A DNA stretch of 23,562 nucleotides from DATMRF01 sp035566435 (GCA_035566435.1 DATMRF010000151.1:1-23562), one strand, 5' to 3'. Shown: positions 14,276-23,399, numbered from the stretch's first letter. Notes: generated from the sequence alone by a model not told the origin. Made by a program: numbers and translations.

Positions 14276-17200
14276 TCACTTGAACAAGCCTTTCAGCAGG
14301 TTATTGACTGGGTTTTGGTTGGTGGCAGGCGCGCTGGTGCCCGGCGCGTTAGTTGCAGGAGAGGCGTTGCCTCCCAGCAAATTGCCTACGCCCTGGAGAA
14401 TGCTGCCCGTCTTCCCGCCACCCGCCGCGCCCGGGATCAGGCCGCCGATGCCTTTGACCAGGGTCCCCGCAAGCGCCACCTTGTTGATGTCCTGCTTGGG
14501 TTCTCCGGCGGTCCCGCGGACGGTAAGGAAGTCAGGCAGCGCAGCGTACAGCGCATTGGTCGGCGTGTTCGCCGGGACGAGATTTATTCGCTCCGCCACA
14601 GGCCGGCTCAACGCGATCGCGACCGGGATCTGCAGGGTGGAATTGGTTAGGATTGGTGCGAGCGTGATGGTGCCATTGGCTTTGGCTTGGAATGCCGGGC
14701 TTTGGACCAGCGCCGATTCCAGAACCACCTGGCCGGAGCCGATAGTCCCTTTCGCCACAATTTGATCGATTGGCGATTTCTCCATGTCGCTGGATAACCC
14801 GCCGGTCTTGCCGGTGCCGCCTCCGGAGGTTAGAGACCCCGCAAAGCTCGAGATCGCGCTTTCAGGATTCTTCGCCAGCTCTGGAATCATCGTCACCACC
14901 TTGACCAGCAACTTAAGCACCTTGTTGTGGACGTTGGCGACAGACAGGTTCAGATTCGTCGAACCGACATCAAAATTTCCCTGAAGGTTTTTCTGCATGC
15001 TCGCCCCGGTGGTACCCGCGCCGGTGATTTTTGCCACCGCGGTAAACGTGCCGCTGAGCTGTCCCTTGCGCTCCGGCTGAAACGTATTGACCAGCGGTGC
15101 CAGCGGTACGGCGTCGGCGTTGAATGAGCAATCGTACTTGTAGCCAGGCACTCCCAGGTCCACGTCCACCAGCATATTCATCGGCGCGCCGTTGACCCAA
15201 AGCTTGAACGGATTGACCACCACGTGGCCGCCGTCGATTTTCGTCACCGCCTGGAAATTCGTGAGCACAACCTCATGCAGGTAAAGCCGGCCGACGCTCG
15301 CCTCTGCGGTGAAGTTTTGCAGTGGCAGTTTTTTCGCCGGCGGCTCCTGCTCGGGACCTGGTGGGGCAGATGCGGCGGACGGTTGTTGCGGCGTTGCCGG
15401 AGCTGCGGATTGCCCCGCCGCTTTCTGTTGGCCGCCAAACAGGTCGTAGTAGCTCGTCAAATCAAGCGAGTCGGCCGCTAGCTTGACGTTGCCCTGGGTG
15501 GCGTTGGTGTTGGACATGTCAATGTGGCCCGTGAGCTGCACCTGGTTTGTCGCCAGAGCCGTGGATGTGAGCGCGATTTGGAACTGGCGGATGTCGGCGA
15601 CTTGCTTGTTCAGCGAAGCATCGACCTGAATCCCGGCCGCTAACGGCGTCGCGGGGAACTGGCCGGTCGGGTCGCGCACCACAAGGTTGGTGATTTGCAT
15701 GTCTGCCTTCACGGACGAAGCCGCTTGCGGGTCGTACTGGACCGAGGCATCCGCGTTCAACGCAATGCTGGTCAGCGTTTTCCCTGCAAGCGCCGATTCG
15801 AGGAACGGTCGCAAACCGTTTTGGTTGAAGTCCGCCAGCTTGAGGGTTAGCTGGACGGACTGGTTCGTGAGGTATTTTCCCGAAACGCTGAAGTCCCCGC
15901 CCGCGTCGCCGCCCTGGGTGAGCTTGCCGGCGATCTTGCGTATCTGCACGTCCTGTGGCGTCATTCCGACGTCCAGGTCGGCTGTCATTCCGAATTTGTT
16001 GAACGCGTTGCTGCCCACTTTTCCAGTGAAATCAGCCAGCGCCAGATTGCCGGTGACATCCTGGTTCTTTCCCTTCTGCGTGATATGCGCCTTTAACTCA
16101 GCCGTTCCTGAGGAAACGTCGAGGTCTGGGCGGGGCAGGGCTTGAAGCAGTCGCGCGAGCATGACTTGCGCATCCAGTTGCAGGTCGGCGTTGCCCGCAG
16201 CCTGGTCATAAGTGCCGGAGCCGGAGACGCTCACCAGTGGCTGGTTTTGCCGCGCGAGACCCAGTTTGTATTCGGGGAAACTGAACTGCTTCATGTCCGT
16301 CGCCTGGCCGCGCAGCGTCAAGGTGACCGTCGCCTGGGTAATCCGGTTGCTGCCGGCGCCGGCGGTGAGATTGTCAATTTCGGAGCTCACGTCGAATCCG
16401 AGCTGCTTGCCGGCCTGCTTGGAGACCAATTGCAACTTCACATTTACATCTCCAGCTGGAGCGACCTCGCCCAGGAACGGCTTCCAGTCGGCGAGGTCAA
16501 GGTGAGTGACGGCGAGGCTAAGCGTGGAATCTCCGACTGCGTTGGCAGTGGTGCCCCAGGCGAACGTCATTGGGTTTGCCAATTCACCGCGAACGAGCTG
16601 GTTGCCCTTTTGCGTCCCGGTGATGGTCAGGGAGCGCAGCACCGCCGTGCTGGCCGCCGTATCGACCGTCACGTTGTAGTCCGCGTGCAGCTCCAGAGCC
16701 GGGGTGGTTTGATTCGCCCGCGTCACCTGGAACTTGTTGAGATTAAACTGGCCGGAAGCTGTGACTGACTTGCCTGCCTTCGCCAACTCGACCACGTTGG
16801 TCGAGTTGATCGTGGTGGGTCCAAAATCGAGCCCACTGCCGCCGCCCGCAATGTTGAGCAGGTTCTTGTCGATGTTAACCAGAGAGATGGTCAGGCGGCC
16901 TTCGCTTCCCGCAATGTCATAAGGACCCTTGACGACGAGTTCGCCCAGCGGCGTGCCGCCCTTGGCAAACCGCAAAGCGACCTGTTTGATGTCGGTTGGA
17001 GTCACATTGCAATCAAAGTTTGCGACAAATCCCGCTGCCTGCGCTAGCGCACCCTCGGCGCGAGTGACTTCCAGTTTGGTGGTGCCCTGTATCGCACCCG
17101 GTTTGAGGTCCGCCGTGAGCGCGAGGCTGAGACTCCCCTCAAGCTTGGCATGCAGCAGGCCGTTAGTGCCTGGCGCGGGCGGGTTGTTTTGCACACTGAT

Positions 17201-17833
17201 TTCCGCGCTCAAGTCCAGTTTTCCGGTTTGGCCGTTCTTGATACTGTCCACCGTGACGTTGACGTGCGTCAGTTCCGCCAGGTCGCGGTGCTCGCCGGCA
17301 GCGTACAACTTGATCTGGCGCAACGTCGCCTCGGTCAGAGAAATCTTCCTCACGTCCACATTCATCGGTTTGGAGGACTTGGCTGGCTGCGCGGGTTGGG
17401 CCGGCTTTCCCTGAAACGCCTTCAGGATCGGGTCCAGGTTGCTGGTTTTGTCAGGGTTTTCAACCAGCGTCACGGTGGGCGAGCTCAGGGTGACTTCGTC
17501 CACATGGATGTTGCCGCCGATGATATCCATGAGACTGTAGCGCAACCGGACCTCGGGGGCCGTCACCAGCGGCTCTGAACCGCTCGTTTGCACCTTTAAA
17601 TTCTTTAGCACAACCTCATGGAAGGGGCTGATGGAAGCATCGCTGACGGTGATGCTGGCATTGAGCGCCGCGCTTGCTTTCGGCAAAATTACCCCTTTGA
17701 AGAACGCTGAACTGGTGCCAACGAAATAGGCCACGATGACCAACACGATCAGTACACCGAAAATCAGGCCAAGCACCCGGAGCCAGCGGCGTCGCTTGCG
17801 TGGCGCCGGAGTAGTCACATTTGTATCAACCAT
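14276..17833 (-). CDS. AsmA-like envelope protein
   Basis: A 1185-residue protein with a basic N-terminal cytoplasmic tail (RKRRR), a single membrane anchor at about 20-43, and a very long periplasmic part rich in short beta-strand repeats. This is the layout of AsmA/TamB/YhdP-type bridge-like proteins, which are thought to carry lipids between inner and outer membrane. An N-terminal AsmA-like unit (about 45-300) is followed by repeated strands. A Pro/Ala/Gln-rich linker lies at about 805-845. The C-terminal AsmA-like domain contains GRLYLHEVVLTNFQA, GQLSGTFTAVAKITGAG and FDVGSTNLNLS. An Asn/Ala/Pro/Gly-rich tail ends in LLKGLFK. The precise role is inferred from family architecture. The ATG at 17833 sets the anchor correctly. 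Confidence 0.82.
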   Translation of the reverse strand: MVDTNVTTPAPRKRRRWLRVLGLIFGVLIVLVIVAYFVGTSSAFFKGVILPKASAALNASITVSDASISPFHEVVLKNLKVQTSGSEPLVTAPEVRLRYSLMDIIGGNIHVDEVTLSSPTVTLVENPDKTSNLDPILKAFQGKPAQPAQPAKSSKPMNVDVRKISLTEATLRQIKLYAAGEHRDLAELTHVNVTVDSIKNGQTGKLDLSAEISVQNNPPAPGTNGLLHAKLEGSLSLALTADLKPGAIQGTTKLEVTRAEGALAQAAGFVANFDCNVTPTDIKQVALRFAKGGTPLGELVVKGPYDIAGSEGRLTISLVNIDKNLLNIAGGGSGLDFGPTTINSTNVVELAKAGKSVTASGQFNLNKFQVTRANQTTPALELHADYNVTVDTAASTAVLRSLTITGTQKGNQLVRGELANPMTFAWGTTANAVGDSTLSLAVTHLDLADWKPFLGEVAPAGDVNVKLQLVSKQAGKQLGFDVSSEIDNLTAGAGSNRITQATVTLTLRGQATDMKQFSFPEYKLGLARQNQPLVSVSGSGTYDQAAGNADLQLDAQVMLARLLQALPRPDLDVSSGTAELKAHITQKGKNQDVTGNLALADFTGKVGSNAFNKFGMTADLDVGMTPQDVQIRKIAGKLTQGGDAGGDFSVSGKYLTNQSVQLTLKLADFNQNGLRPFLESALAGKTLTSIALNADASVQYDPQAASSVKADMQITNLVVRDPTGQFPATPLAAGIQVDASLNKQVADIRQFQIALTSTALATNQVQLTGHIDMSNTNATQGNVKLAADSLDLTSYYDLFGGQQKAAGQSAAPATPQQPSAASAPPGPEQEPPAKKLPLQNFTAEASVGRLYLHEVVLTNFQAVTKIDGGHVVVNPFKLWVNGAPMNMLVDVDLGVPGYKYDCSFNADAVPLAPLVNTFQPERKGQLSGTFTAVAKITGAGTTGASMQKNLQGNFDVGSTNLNLSVANVHNKVLKLLVKVVTMIPELAKNPESAISSFAGSLTSGGGTGKTGGLSSDMEKSPIDQIVAKGTIGSGQVVLESALVQSPAFQAKANGTITLAPILTNSTLQIPVAIALSRPVAERINLVPANTPTNALYAALPDFLTVRGTAGEPKQDINKVALAGTLVKGIGGLIPGAAGGGKTGSILQGVGNLLGGNASPATNAPGTSAPATNQNPVNNLLKGLFK

Positions 17834-18361
17834 ATAAAATCCGTTCTAAAACCCGCGAATTAGCTAGTGAGCGCGCCTGGAAGCTTTTGGTCTTTCGAAC
17901 GCGCTCGCAATCAGAAATATACGCCAGTCCTGGGCCCTGTCATCGGGCTGCTACACTGGTCCAATCGCGACGCTACGGAAGGCAGCGTTATTCGAAGACC
18001 GCACAGGCGGTCGGGAGAGAGCGGTTCCGCGTGGCTTTTTCGCCATGGGTGAACCGGCCCCCAGTTAGGTCCTGATTAGCACCTCATCCCGCTTTTGCAA
18101 GGGCAAAATGGGCCGATCGCGATACCGGCTACAGGCCAAGATCATCCGAGGAACCGAGCCTGCGCCCATTCGGTACAGTTCGTTAATGAGAGGTCGCCCG
18201 CTTCTTCGAAGAATCTTGTCGGCCGCCCACGCGTAAATGCTCCAAATTTGCTCCCAGACCGAGCTTGACCTTTGGTGTATTGCTGGCAGACTAACCAACT
18301 CGATTTGTGAGGCGCCGCCATTTAGAGGGTCAGCCAGCACCGGTCGGATATCAATTTACGC
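17834..18361. other. 528-bp non-coding stretch between AsmA-like gene and typA
   Basis: It must hold the divergent promoters of both genes. I see a 7-bp inverted repeat (17869-17875 with 17900-17906) and a hairpin with GGTTC/GAACC and TGGC/GCCA stems (18023-18055). A second hairpin has TTTTGC/GCAAAA flanked by CCC/GGG (18088-18112). A lone TTGACC at 18265-18270 could be a -35 for typA but has a poor -10. A 91-codon minus-strand open frame (18065-18340, GTG start) resembles nothing I know and is probably chance. No known RNA family was recognised. Confidence 0.45.
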
Positions 18362-20197
18362 ATGCAGCATATACGCAACATCGCCATCATCGCGCACGTC
18401 GATCATGGCAAGACGACGCTCGTGGATTGCCTGCTCAAGCAGTCCGGGACGTTCCGCGCCAACCAGGCTATTTCCACCGAGGAACGAATCATGGACTCGA
18501 TGGATTTGGAGCGGGAGAAAGGGATCACCATCCGCGCCAAGAACGCGGCGTTCAAGTACAAGGATTACCACATCAACATCGTGGACACACCCGGCCACGC
18601 GGATTTTGGCGGGGAGGTCGAGCGCATCATGAACATGATCGACGGGGTGCTGCTGGTGGTGGATGCGGCGGACGGTCCACAGGCCCAGACGCGGTTCGTG
18701 CTGCGCAAGGCGCTCGAAGCGGGCGCCAAGCCCATTGTCGTCATCAACAAGATCGACCGTGACAACGCGGATCCGCACAAAGTGTTGGACGCCGTCTGGG
18801 ATTTGTTCGTGTCCTTGCACGCGACCGACGAGCAAATGGATTTTCCCGTGATCTACGCCAGCGCCAAGGATGGCTACGCCAAGGTGGACCTCAAACACGT
18901 CAGCGGCACGATGGAGCCGCTGTTCGACGCCATCATCAAGCACATCCCTCCGCCGCGTGCGCATGCGGGCGAGGGGTTCAAGATGCTGGTCGCCAACCTC
19001 GATTATTCCGATTACCTCGGCCGTATCGCCTTCGGCAAGATCTACAGCGGGAAGGTCAAAGCTGGCGACGCCTACGTCTGCATCCATGGCGACGGACGCA
19101 AGACGAAGGCCAAGATCACCGCGATTTTTCACTTTGAGGGCCTCAAGCGCTTAGAAATCTCCGAGGCACACGCCGGCGACGTCATCGGGCTCACCGGTTT
19201 TGAAGATGTGTTTATCGGCGAGACGATTACCGATACCGAGGAGCGGGCGCCGCTGCCCTTCGTGCCGATCGACCCGCCGACGATCCAAATGCAGTTCGCC
19301 GTTAACGACGGGCCGCTGGCTGGCCGGGACGGCCAGCTCGTCACCGCCCGGCACATCTGGGAACGGTTGGTCAAGGAAGTCCGCACTAACGTCGCTCTGC
19401 GGATCGAGCAGACTGATGCCCCGAATATTTTTAACGTCAGCGGCCGGGGGGAAATGCAGATCGCCATCCTCGTCGAACAGATGCGACGCGAGGGTCACGA
19501 GGTGCTGGTTTCGCGGCCTGAGGTGATTTACCGGAAAGATTCCAAGGGCAACTTGCTCGAGCCAATCGAGAAGCTGTTCCTGGAAATTCCAAAAGAGTTC
19601 ATGGGTCCAGTGCTGGAAAACCTCTCCGGCCGCAAGGGGGAAATCGTGACTATGAACCACCATGGCAACGAGGTGAGCATCGAAGCCCTGGTGCCGACGC
19701 GCGGCCTGATCGGCTTCGAAACGGACCTGGTCAACCAGACGCGCGGGCTGGGGGTGATGAGCCATTTATTCCACGAGTATGGTCCCGACCGGGGCGATAT
19801 CGTCGCGCGCAAAAACGGGTCGCTGGTAAGCATGGAAAGCGGCGAGGCAATGGCCTACGCGCTGAACATGATCCAGGAACGGGGCCGCCTGATGGTCGAA
19901 CCGGGTGACGCAATTTATTCCGGCATGATCGTCGGCGAAAACGCGAGGGAAAACGATATCCCGGTCAACCCGTGCAAGGCGAAAAAACTGACCAACATGC
20001 GTTCGCAGGGCGATGGCAAAGGTATTCAGCTTAACCCGCCGCTGAAAATGTCGCTGGAGCGCGCGCTCGAGTACATCGGGCCGGATGAATACGTGGAAGC
20101 GACGCCGAAGAATTTGCGCCTCAGGAAGAAACTGCTCGACGAGACTCAGCGCAAGCGCGCCGCGCAGAGCCGCACGGCAAAAGTGGTGGCGGCCTAA
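18362..20197 (+). CDS. typA: Ribosome-associated translational GTPase TypA/BipA
   Basis: A GTPase of the EF-G/LepA group that binds the 70S ribosome and assists large-subunit assembly and stress or cold adaptation. The 611 residues fit the family. The G domain has AHVDHGKTTL (11-20), the effector segment EREKGITI (50-57), DTPGHADFGGEVER from 75, and NKIDRD near 130. The beta-barrel domain 2, two alpha/beta domains, and the family-specific C-terminal domain follow; GRKGEIVTMN, RGLIGFETD and the MRSQGDGKGIQLNPP stretch are characteristic of TypA. The ATG at 18362 gives the canonical MQHIRNIAIIAHVDHGKTT start, although no ribosome binding site is visible. It is transcribed alone, with no clear T-run terminator after it. 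Confidence 0.96.
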   Translation: MQHIRNIAIIAHVDHGKTTLVDCLLKQSGTFRANQAISTEERIMDSMDLEREKGITIRAKNAAFKYKDYHINIVDTPGHADFGGEVERIMNMIDGVLLVVDAADGPQAQTRFVLRKALEAGAKPIVVINKIDRDNADPHKVLDAVWDLFVSLHATDEQMDFPVIYASAKDGYAKVDLKHVSGTMEPLFDAIIKHIPPPRAHAGEGFKMLVANLDYSDYLGRIAFGKIYSGKVKAGDAYVCIHGDGRKTKAKITAIFHFEGLKRLEISEAHAGDVIGLTGFEDVFIGETITDTEERAPLPFVPIDPPTIQMQFAVNDGPLAGRDGQLVTARHIWERLVKEVRTNVALRIEQTDAPNIFNVSGRGEMQIAILVEQMRREGHEVLVSRPEVIYRKDSKGNLLEPIEKLFLEIPKEFMGPVLENLSGRKGEIVTMNHHGNEVSIEALVPTRGLIGFETDLVNQTRGLGVMSHLFHEYGPDRGDIVARKNGSLVSMESGEAMAYALNMIQERGRLMVEPGDAIYSGMIVGENARENDIPVNPCKAKKLTNMRSQGDGKGIQLNPPLKMSLERALEYIGPDEYVEATPKNLRLRKKLLDETQRKRAAQSRTAKVVAA

Positions 20198-20296
20198 GCA
20201 CCGGTTTTGCCACAAGAGGGTACAAGGACCACAAGCGAGAACTTCCAAAGGGCGCACCGGGGCGCCTTGCCGAACTGGTGAAACCGGCGGCGGGCT

Positions 20297-20608
20297 CTAA
20301 GCCGCGGCCTGAGTGGGGGCGGGCTGGCCCGATTGGATCACTCCCGTGCCTTCGCACGCGGGGCACGCCGGCGGGGCATGGCGGACAACGTGGTAGATGT
20401 AATCTTTCAGCTTGGCCCGGCGCATCTTGAGCTCTTCGATTTCCTGGTCGGTGGCGAAATCGATCTCCTCTTCAATGCGATAGATTTCGTCATCGAGCCG
20501 GTGATATTCATCGAACAGGCTGCGGAAGTGGTCATTCGAGCCTTTCAGACGCCGAATGACTTCGCGATGTTCCGGGAACTCTCTCAGGATTGGATGATGA
20601 AGGTCCAT
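20297..20608 (-). CDS. DUF465/YdcH-like coiled-coil protein with CxxC tail
   Basis: A 103-residue protein. Residues about 10-75 (FPEHREVIRRLKGSNDHFRSLFDEYHRLDDEIYRIEEE, then further charged helix) match the DUF465/YdcH family, a small antiparallel coiled coil of unknown function. YdcH itself stops after about 74 residues. Here a tail follows with a single Cys-x-x-Cys (CPACEGTG), resembling half of a DnaJ-type zinc site, then Gln/Pro/Ala-rich residues. Two chains could share a zinc ion through this motif; that is inference. I chose ATG at 20608 because an AGGAG ribosome binding site lies 9 nt upstream. The frame is open to 20854, but that extension is Ser/Pro-rich low complexity. Confidence 0.8.
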   Translation of the reverse strand: MDLHHPILREFPEHREVIRRLKGSNDHFRSLFDEYHRLDDEIYRIEEEIDFATDQEIEELKMRRAKLKDYIYHVVRHAPPACPACEGTGVIQSGQPAPTQAAA

Positions 20609-20805
20609 GGGGACAATCTCCTGTGTTGGTTGACTGACTTGATTTGAGGCGGAAGGCGGAGGACTGAGGGAAGGGCGGGAAGAAACTTGGTCCGGTTCGG
20701 AGGGAAGGCTCTCGGTTCTGCCGGCGCTGCCGGCGCTCGAAAAACCGGACGATGCTCTTCGCTTCAGATCCATTCGCGGTCCACCACTCATGGGCTGGCG
20801 AACCG

Positions 20806-20846
20806 AGAAAAGCTTAGCTTGAATTAGTCCGCAGTAAAGCTTTTCT
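20806..20846. repeat. 10-bp perfect inverted repeat upstream of the DUF465 gene
   Basis: AGAAAAGCTT (20806-20815) is the exact reverse complement of AAGCTTTTCT (20837-20846), with a 21-nt loop. It lies about 200 bp upstream of the DUF465 start and about 170 bp beyond the phosphatase stop. It could be an operator or part of a minus-strand terminator. No factor is implied. Confidence 0.45.
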
Positions 20847-20885
20847 TTTCCCAAAGTCGAACTTTTTTCGGCGCCGCAATTGAAT

Positions 20886-21015
20886 GGGGCGCGGGAATTC
20901 CAATCCCGCGTACTTGTCTGGTCCTCGCGAAGTAATTCCTAGGCGGGGTTGCCGTCGTGCATTGCGAACAGGGCGTTCGAGCGGCACGAACCGCGGGATT
21001 CGAATCCCACGCCCC
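20886..21015. repeat. Inverted palindromic pair, second REP-like family
   Basis: Arm 20886-20910 (GGGGCGCGGGAATTCC followed by AATCCCGCG) is nearly the reverse complement of 20992-21015. The right arm contains the 14-nt perfect palindrome GGGATTCGAATCCC (20995-21008), and the left arm is an imperfect version. The arms are 81 nt apart. The core differs from the GGACGCG-type elements at 2030 and 10454, so it is a different repeat family. It directly follows the stop codon of the minus-strand phosphatase gene and may mark the end of its transcript. Confidence 0.7.
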
Positions 21016-21017
21016 GT

Positions 21018-23027
21018 CTACAGTGCCCCGGCGACATCCATGCCCACCAGGCAGACATCGTCGGCGAAGGCCGCGTCCTGAGTGAACGCGTGGATTTCCT
21101 GCAGCAGGTCGTCAAAGAGGCTTGGCGCGGGCAGTTGCAGCCGCCGCTGGACGGCGCCGATCAGGAGTTGAGGCGTATAAAGCTCGCCCTTTTGATTTTG
21201 GCCTTCGACCAGGCCGTCGGTGTAGAGTAGCACGAGGTCGTTGGGGGACAGCAGGACTTCCGAGCTTTGATAGGTGGCCCCTTGGATCAGGCCGAGGGCG
21301 GGCTGGCTCTTGCCCGAGGCGTTCGCCAGGGTGACAACCTGACCTGCGGTGCGCCGAACATGCAGCGGTTTGGGGTGTCCGGCGTTCGCGTAACGCATCG
21401 CGCCAGTTTGCCAGTCGGCCACGAGATAAAAGGCGGTGGTTAGCAGCGGAGAGCCGGCATGTTTGAGGATCGAGCAGAGGTCGCTGTTAAGTTTGGTCAA
21501 AAACTCGCCGGGATTGGTCGCCAGCGGTTTAATCTCCTCAACCACCGCTCGAATCATCGCGGTAACGAGTCCCGAGCGAACGCCGTGGCCGGCCACGTCG
21601 CAAAGGAACACGCCCGCCTGGGTATCAGACAGCGCGGAGATCGTGAAGAAATCGCCGCCGACGCTGCCGGAGGGCAGATAGCGGTGAGTGAATTGGAACG
21701 CGCTCTCGGAACCGGGGCCGGCGCGAGGGAAGGCGGGGTATTGCTGCGGGAGGATGGTGAGCTGGATCTCGCGGGCCATCTTCAGGTCATCCTCCATCTG
21801 CAGATTTTTGGCCTGCAGCTCCCGCCGGCTCTGCGCCAGGGCGGTGTTCGCCTTGCGGATCTTTTCTTCAGCCATCCGCTGCTGCGTGATGTCCCAAAAA
21901 ATCCCTTGCAACCCCAGGATGCCGCCACCCGGCTCTCGCAGCGGCGTCTTGACTACCTGTACGTAAATCTTCCCGCCGCCCGGAGGCTGATGCTCCTCGA
22001 CTGTTTCGTACGGTTGCCCGGTTTCCAGCACCCGCCGGTCGTCGCGTTGGTATTTCCCGGCGAGCTCTTTTGGAAAGAAATCGAAATCGGTTTTGCCGAC
22101 AATCTCGTCGAGGGGGCGGCCGAGCGTTTCGCAAAATTTCTGGTTCCCGAAGGTGAAACGCAGTTCGAGATTCTTGCGGAATACATTCTGTGGCAGCGTT
22201 TCCACCAGGGAATGATAAAGCGCCTCGGAATGGCGCACTTTCTCCTCGGCCCGCCGCCGCTGGGTGATATCTTCCACGGTGCCTTCGTAGTAGAGCAGCT
22301 CGCCTTTGCTGTCGCGCACCGCCCGGCAATTCTCCGAGATCCAAATGATCACGCCGTCCTTGCGATAGACCTGGGATTCGAACCTGGTGGCGGTGTCGCT
22401 TTCCTGCATGAGGTGCACGAACTCGTCGCGCCGGCCTTCCTCCACGTACAGTCGCCGGCTGATATCCGTCAAGCCGGCGACCAGTTCCTCGGGCGACGCA
22501 TACCCGTAGATGCGCGCCAGCGCGGCGTTGGCCATCAGGTAACGGCCGTCGGCCGTCGTCCGGAAAATCCCCTCCATCAGGTGATCGAAAACACTGTGAT
22601 ACTTCTCCTCAGCCTCCAGCAACGCTCGGTCCATCCGGTGCCGCTCAATCGCATAGCGCAGCGAGCGCTCCAGCCAGCCCGGTGTGAGCTGGCCCTTGAC
22701 CAGGTAATCATGCGCCCCCGCATGAACGGCTTCCAGCGCGACGCTTTCGTCGTCGGAATCTCCCGCGACAATCACGGGCAATTGCGGCGCGCCCGCGCGG
22801 ATGAGGGCAATGTTTGCCAGCCCGGCGCCGTCCGGGAGCGACATATCCATCACCACCACATCGAAATGATCGGCGGCCAGCGCTACCATCCCCTGCCGCA
22901 AATCCCCCACTGGAAGAAGGTCCGCCGAGAGCTCACGCGCCTGTCCGAGCATCTCGCCCACGTACCGCGCGAACGCGGGGTCGTGCTCGATGAGCAACAC
23001 ATTCAACTTCTCTTCCGTGACCGGCAT
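21018..23027 (-). CDS. Response regulator with two PAS domains and a SpoIIE-type PP2C phosphatase
   Basis: A 669-residue cytoplasmic signalling protein. The receiver domain (about 8-125) has acidic residues Glu14 and Asp16, phospho-acceptor Asp61 (VVVMDMSLPDG) and Lys111. PAS domains follow at about 140-258 and 267-385, each ending in a DITQ(R/Q)R(R/M)AEEK PAC-type linker. A coiled coil runs to about 420 (AREIQLTILPQQ). The C-terminal PP2C domain has metal residues Asp459 (VGGDFF), Asp477 (DVAGHG), Asp604 (YTDGLVEG) and Asp656/657 (ADDVCLVGMDV). Relatives (RsbU/RsbP type) dephosphorylate anti-anti-sigma proteins in partner-switching circuits, but no such partner is encoded here. The usual receiver Thr/Ser before the DE loop is Gly89. 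The ATG at 23027 has no clear ribosome binding site. Confidence 0.92.
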   Translation of the reverse strand: MPVTEEKLNVLLIEHDPAFARYVGEMLGQARELSADLLPVGDLRQGMVALAADHFDVVVMDMSLPDGAGLANIALIRAGAPQLPVIVAGDSDDESVALEAVHAGAHDYLVKGQLTPGWLERSLRYAIERHRMDRALLEAEEKYHSVFDHLMEGIFRTTADGRYLMANAALARIYGYASPEELVAGLTDISRRLYVEEGRRDEFVHLMQESDTATRFESQVYRKDGVIIWISENCRAVRDSKGELLYYEGTVEDITQRRRAEEKVRHSEALYHSLVETLPQNVFRKNLELRFTFGNQKFCETLGRPLDEIVGKTDFDFFPKELAGKYQRDDRRVLETGQPYETVEEHQPPGGGKIYVQVVKTPLREPGGGILGLQGIFWDITQQRMAEEKIRKANTALAQSRRELQAKNLQMEDDLKMAREIQLTILPQQYPAFPRAGPGSESAFQFTHRYLPSGSVGGDFFTISALSDTQAGVFLCDVAGHGVRSGLVTAMIRAVVEEIKPLATNPGEFLTKLNSDLCSILKHAGSPLLTTAFYLVADWQTGAMRYANAGHPKPLHVRRTAGQVVTLANASGKSQPALGLIQGATYQSSEVLLSPNDLVLLYTDGLVEGQNQKGELYTPQLLIGAVQRRLQLPAPSLFDDLLQEIHAFTQDAAFADDVCLVGMDVAGAL

Positions 23028-23399
23028 ACCAGGTACTGCGCCCTTGGCAATATGGCATTCCTCGCAACTTCAGGGAAGGCAAAATGCGGAACATCGCGCT
23101 TGGTCGGTGCTTGCCCAGGGCTCGACGCGACGTTGCCAAATTGGCCTGGAGAGCCCTCCCCGTTGCCTGCGTTTTGGCTTTTTTGCCAATTTCGATTTGA
23201 TTGGGATCTCTGATTTCGGAGTTCAGCTTTCTGACTCTGCCGGCCTGCGTTCCTGGCGTTCTCTGCGGTTCGCTTGCCGTTAGACTTCCCGCCCCCCGCC
23301 AACAAGCAGAGCGCCACCCCCGCCGGACCTTCCTGGCCCCTTATCACTTAGGTAACAGGTTTTGTGGCCCTATAATTGAGTGAGAGCACTGCTATAATT
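23028..23399. other. 372-bp non-coding leader region left of the mini-ORF
   Basis: It holds the upstream region of the minus-strand phosphatase gene and of the plus-strand mini-ORF. From about 23150 the sequence is unlike coding DNA, with pyrimidine-rich stretches and a segment whose reverse complement reads CGCAGAGAACGCCAGG. The last part (23352-23399) is the first copy of a duplicated promoter/start region. No other gene is evident. Confidence 0.5.

Larger units (their letters stand above)
20609..21017. other. Non-coding stretch between the DUF465 gene and the phosphatase gene
   Basis: About 400 bp. It contains an open but Ser/Pro-rich extension of the DUF465 frame up to 20854, a 10-bp perfect inverted repeat at 20806-20846, and a palindromic pair at 20886-21015, each listed separately. 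I see no gene in it. Confidence 0.5.

Noticed and set aside
18065..18340. 91-codon minus-strand frame upstream of typA
   Set aside because: GTG start without a ribosome binding site and no family resemblance. It spans a hairpin and may be chance, though a novel small gene cannot be excluded.
20230..20275. Intrinsic terminator after typA
   Set aside because: An imperfect stem (AAGG...CCTT with a bulge) exists, but no T-run follows it.
20942..21018. tRNA-like fold: 7-bp acceptor-like pairing and a TTCGAAT T-loop
   Set aside because: The T-stem has an A where G53 should be, and no D-arm or anticodon arm can be drawn. The palindromic pair explains the T-arm-like sequence better.
21459..23213. 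584-codon plus-strand open frame opposite the PP2C regulator
   Set aside because: It is antisense to a gene with complete receiver, PAS and PP2C motifs. High G+C content produces long open frames on the opposite strand, and its translation resembles no family.
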